DNA of 8,881 bases, taken from positions 1 to 8,881 of the forward strand of contig BOBG01000084.1 of NCBI GenBank assembly GCA_026002265.1, read 5' to 3'. The first letter of the stretch is position 1; each line of letters starts with the position of its first letter. This document shows positions 6,709-8,881 of this stretch, one piece after another. This DNA comes from Spirochaetia bacterium (GTDB taxonomy: Bacteria > Spirochaetota > Spirochaetia > Treponematales > Breznakiellaceae). The notes beneath the pieces were generated by a model, which worked only from the letters and a program-made list of their open reading frames with translations, was not told the origin of the DNA and ran no database searches. Both the position numbers and the translations under genes were made by a program.

Positions 6709-7532
6709 TGCGTAAAAAGCCATCCGAGTTGATTATGGGCGCCGCTACATGGACGGCCGCCGCGCTTACCTTTTCGGTTTTGCTGTTCCTTGTGGGCTTC
6801 ATCCTGGTGAAAGGCGTCCCCCATATCAAGCCGTCACTTTTCGCGCTTAACTACAACAGCGAAAACGTATCCCTCATGCCCGCAATGATTTCTACCGTCA
6901 TCATGACCCTGCTGTCCCTCGTCATCGCGGTGCCCCTCGGCGTTTTCGCGGCGATTTATCTTGCCGAATACGCAAAACGCGGCAACAAAGCCGTACTTTT
7001 AGTGAGGGTGACCACAGAAACGCTTTCCGGCATCCCCTCCATTGTATACGGCCTGTTTGGAATGTTGTTTTTTGTCACCTTTTTAGGCTGGGGATTTTCC
7101 CTGCTTGCCGGAGCGTTTACCCTGTCAATCATGATTTTGCCACTGATTATGCGTTCAAGTGAGGAAGCCCTGCAAGCGGTTCCCGACACCTACCGCGAGG
7201 GGGCTTTTGGCCTGGGCGCGGGCAAGCTCCGCACCGTATTCCGAATCGTGCTGCCCTCCGCGATGCCGGGTATTCTGGCCGGAGTAATCCTTTCCATCGG
7301 CCGCATCGCCGGAGAAACGGCGGCGCTGATTTATACCGCCGGAACCGTGGCGCAGATACCTGAAAACCCTATGCAGTCGGCGCGTACCCTGTCGGTTCAT
7401 ATGTACGCTCTTTCCAGTGAAGGACTTCATACCGGCGAGGGTTACGCCACCGCGGTTGTGCTTTTGATTGTGGTGGTTTTAATCAATGCCGGCTCCGCAC
7501 AGCTTGCCCGGCGGATTGGAGGCAAAGCGTGA
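6708..7532 (+). CDS. pstA: Phosphate ABC transporter permease PstA
   Basis: This is the second channel subunit of the Pst importer, partner of PstC in the membrane. The 274 residues include hydrophobic segments near 12-35, 58-86, 106-127, 130-148, 183-210 and 245-265. The permease loop GIPSIVYGLFG is at 109-119. The EAA loop runs from EGAFGLGAG (164-172) to VLPSAMPG (181-188). I chose the TTG at 6708 because GGAGGG lies 8 bases before it and the sequence MRKKPSEL fits a permease N-terminus; the in-frame ATG at 6735 would lose the charged start. The TTG lies on the right edge of the 15-bp duplication, while the left copy has ATG ATG, so the start codon may have been weakened when the cassette entered. 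GC-rich codon use matches pstC and contrasts with the R-M genes before it. No pstB follows within the window. Confidence 0.93.
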   Translation: MRKKPSELIMGAATWTAAALTFSVLLFLVGFILVKGVPHIKPSLFALNYNSENVSLMPAMISTVIMTLLSLVIAVPLGVFAAIYLAEYAKRGNKAVLLVRVTTETLSGIPSIVYGLFGMLFFVTFLGWGFSLLAGAFTLSIMILPLIMRSSEEALQAVPDTYREGAFGLGAGKLRTVFRIVLPSAMPGILAGVILSIGRIAGETAALIYTAGTVAQIPENPMQSARTLSVHMYALSSEGLHTGEGYATAVVLLIVVVLINAGSAQLARRIGGKA

Positions 7533-7557
7533 AAATAACAACGAAGGGGAGGCATTT

Positions 7558-7614
7558 ATGGCAGTTATTAACGAAGAAGAATTTTTAACCACGAAAATAG
7601 GGAATAATGCGTAG
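7558..7614 (+). CDS. Micro-ORF of 18 codons with a strong ribosome-binding site
   Basis: The frame MAVINEEEFLTTKIGNNA is preceded by GGGGAGG (7547-7553), four bases before the ATG and 25 bases after the pstA stop, and it ends at TAG. It could be a tiny leader peptide coupled to pstA or the start of a gene broken by past rearrangement. Nothing in the 18 residues identifies it. The reading frame is too short to exclude chance; the RBS is the only real support. Confidence 0.3.
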   Translation: MAVINEEEFLTTKIGNNA

Positions 7615-7625
7615 GAGACAAGAAT

Positions 7626-7808
7626 ATGAATGTAATCGCCTTTCAATCGGAAGTAAAAGATGATGTAATTCACATACCGGAAGAATACAGGGGTGTGTTT
7701 TCATCGCCCGTACTTCGCATAACGTGCGATGTTTTTAGCCAATCTTGCCCCATTGATACAAAAAGTCCTGTTCTGATACCTTTATGTACAAGGAAATGTT
7801 GCGTATGA
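7626..7808 (+). pseudogene. Antitoxin-like gene start, interrupted
   Basis: With AGGAGA (7613-7618) seven bases upstream, the ATG at 7626 opens a frame whose first 29 residues (MNVIAFQSEVKDDVIHIPEE, then YRGVFSSPV) look like the beta-stranded N-terminus of a small antitoxin. From about residue 30 (position 7713 onward) the sequence becomes Cys/Pro-rich and unlike any folded domain (CDVFSQSCPIDTKSPV, ending RKCCV). It closes at 7808, just inside the endonuclease gene. I infer that the gene was cut near 7710-7735 when the MvaI-like R-M system arrived. Alternative: a genuine 60-residue protein of unknown type. Confidence 0.4.
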
Positions 7809-8491
7809 AGATGACAACAGCAGAATTTTCAGAAAAATTCACTAAAATAAAGGACAAAGGCTTTGTTCCATCCCTCAGAAACGGTCCAACCGGCATTGGT
7901 TACACGCTGGAAACATTGCTTGGCATAGCTGAAAACAATGATGCAGCTCCTGACATTGAAGGTGCCGAACTAAAAGCTCACCGCACAGATTCAAACAATC
8001 TAATCACTTTGTTTACATTCAATAATAAAGCATGGAAAATGCCGCCGTTAGATGCAGTAAAAACATACGGCAGCCTTGATAGAGATGGACGGCAAGGACT
8101 GTATTATACTATGTCCCTAAAACCAAATAGCGCCGGTCTTTTTCTATATGTTGATGACAATGAAGTATCTGTCAGGCATATTTCAGGGAAAATAGTTGTA
8201 TCATGGACGCTGGAATCAATAGCAGAACGGTTCATTCAAAAACTACCTGCGCTTATTTTTGTAAGCGCTTTTACAGAAATTCGGGACGACAAGGAATATT
8301 TTCATTTTTATCGGGCACAATTAATGAAAGATACTACGCCTGAATTGTTGGCAAATCAATTTAAATCTGAAAATATTTTTGTTGACCTTCGTTTGCACGA
8401 CAAAGGCACAATGGCAAGAAATCACGGTACCGGCTTCAGGACGTATGCCGATAAATTGCCGTCATTGTTTCGATTGGTGCTGGATATATGA
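7805..8491 (+). CDS. MvaI/BcnI-family type II restriction endonuclease
   Basis: The protein opens MKMTTAEFSEKF. Then come NGPTGIGYTLETLLGI (26-41), APDIEGAELKAHR (48-60) and NLITLFTF (65-72), which together I recognise as the MvaI/BcnI family core. The metal-binding centre is D50, E55 and K57 (D-x4-E-x-K), matching the pattern I recall for MvaI. Members cut within CC(W or S)GG-type sites and several act as monomers; the site of this one cannot be told. I prefer the ATG at 7805, with AGGA (7791-7794) ten bases before it, giving 228 residues. ATGs at 7784 and 7796 in frame are alternatives. The stop overlaps the next gene by four bases (ATGA), so the pair is translationally coupled. AT-rich composition again contrasts with pstA. 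Confidence 0.82.
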   Translation: MKMTTAEFSEKFTKIKDKGFVPSLRNGPTGIGYTLETLLGIAENNDAAPDIEGAELKAHRTDSNNLITLFTFNNKAWKMPPLDAVKTYGSLDRDGRQGLYYTMSLKPNSAGLFLYVDDNEVSVRHISGKIVVSWTLESIAERFIQKLPALIFVSAFTEIRDDKEYFHFYRAQLMKDTTPELLANQFKSENIFVDLRLHDKGTMARNHGTGFRTYADKLPSLFRLVLDI

Positions 8492-8881
8492 AATATACTG
8501 TGGAACGTAATGCAAAATACGATTATACAGGTCAATCGTATGCGTCAATGTATCCTAATTTACATAAGTATCCTGCTACAATGATTCCTCAAATTGGTAT
8601 TGATATTCTAAAAGAATTCAATATTACAAAAGGGAAAATGCTTGACCCGTATTGCGGGTCTGGCACATCATTTATCTGCGGGCTTGAATGCGGGCTAACG
8701 ACAATGTTTGGTTTTGATATAAACCCTTTGGCAATACTTATTGCTAAAGCAAAATTTACGAAAGTATCTGAAAGACTATTAACGGAAACTCGTGAGGGCT
8801 TTCGTAATAATTTATTTGAAATATTAAAAAATGAGAGATTTGTTGGAAGTTTACCAAGACCGGAAGTGACTAATATAGATT
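8488..8881 (+). CDS. DNA methyltransferase of the MvaI-like system, N-terminal part
   Basis: The frame is open from the ATGA overlap to the window edge: 131 residues, partial. LHKYPATMIPQIGIDIL (25-41) followed by MLDPYCGSGTS (51-61) is a motif X plus AdoMet-binding motif I arrangement. GFDINPLA (75-82) is the usual motif II region with the acidic residue that contacts AdoMet. The catalytic motif (SPPY or DPPY) would lie beyond the edge, so base specificity is not visible. Enzymes paired with MvaI/BcnI-type nucleases are commonly cytosine-N4 methylases, and the motif I-first layout permits this. It would protect the genome from the endonuclease encoded just before it. Having no visible RBS of its own, it probably depends on coupling. 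Confidence 0.85.
   Translation, partial: MKYTVERNAKYDYTGQSYASMYPNLHKYPATMIPQIGIDILKEFNITKGKMLDPYCGSGTSFICGLECGLTTMFGFDINPLAILIAKAKFTKVSERLLTETREGFRNNLFEILKNERFVGSLPRPEVTNID

Overview
The window shows a bacterial high-affinity phosphate uptake (pst) operon that has been repeatedly broken up by foreign restriction-modification (R-M) genes and flanked by decaying accessory genes. The organism is not certain. The moderate-GC, spirochaete/Clostridia-like PstS, PstC and PstA, a Ycf46-type AAA ATPase remnant and toxin-antitoxin fragments would fit a host-associated anaerobe such as a Treponema, but this is an impression from protein style. No rRNA or tRNA settles it.

Layout, left to right. (1) 1-671, minus: the N-terminal 223 residues of a large R-M protein with a PD-(D/E)XK-like nuclease motif, running off the left edge, with its own promoter at 700-728. 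(2) 775-2469, minus: a graveyard read from right to left. It holds an intact VapB-like antitoxin, a PIN-toxin start fused to unrelated sequence, and a Ycf46-like AAA ATPase destroyed by a stop codon, an internal deletion and frameshifts. (3) 2525-4785, plus: a Pho-box promoter, pstS, a terminator-like hairpin, a small convergent minus-strand gene (67 aa) with an excellent promoter and RBS, a second near-identical Pho-box promoter, then pstC. (4) 4786-6693, plus: an AT-rich methyltransferase plus endonuclease pair inserted exactly at the pstC/pstA junction and bounded by a 15-bp direct repeat. (5) 6694-7532: pstA. (6) 7558-8881, plus: a micro-ORF, the first part of an antitoxin-like gene, then a MvaI/BcnI-type endonuclease and the start of its DNA methyltransferase, running off the right edge where pstB/phoU would be expected.

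How the parts work together: PstS would bind periplasmic phosphate and pass it to the PstC-PstA channel. The ATPase PstB is not in the window. Both Pho-box promoters carry a TTTACA-N5-TTTACA tandem repeat in place of a normal -35, as expected for phosphate-starvation control by a PhoB/PhoP-type regulator. The three R-M loci look independent of phosphate metabolism. The strongest points are: the R-M cassette between pstC and pstA with a duplicated junction that supplies pstA with its RBS; a PstS whose two halves are in circularly permuted order; and a 47-bp duplicated Pho promoter bracketing pstS.
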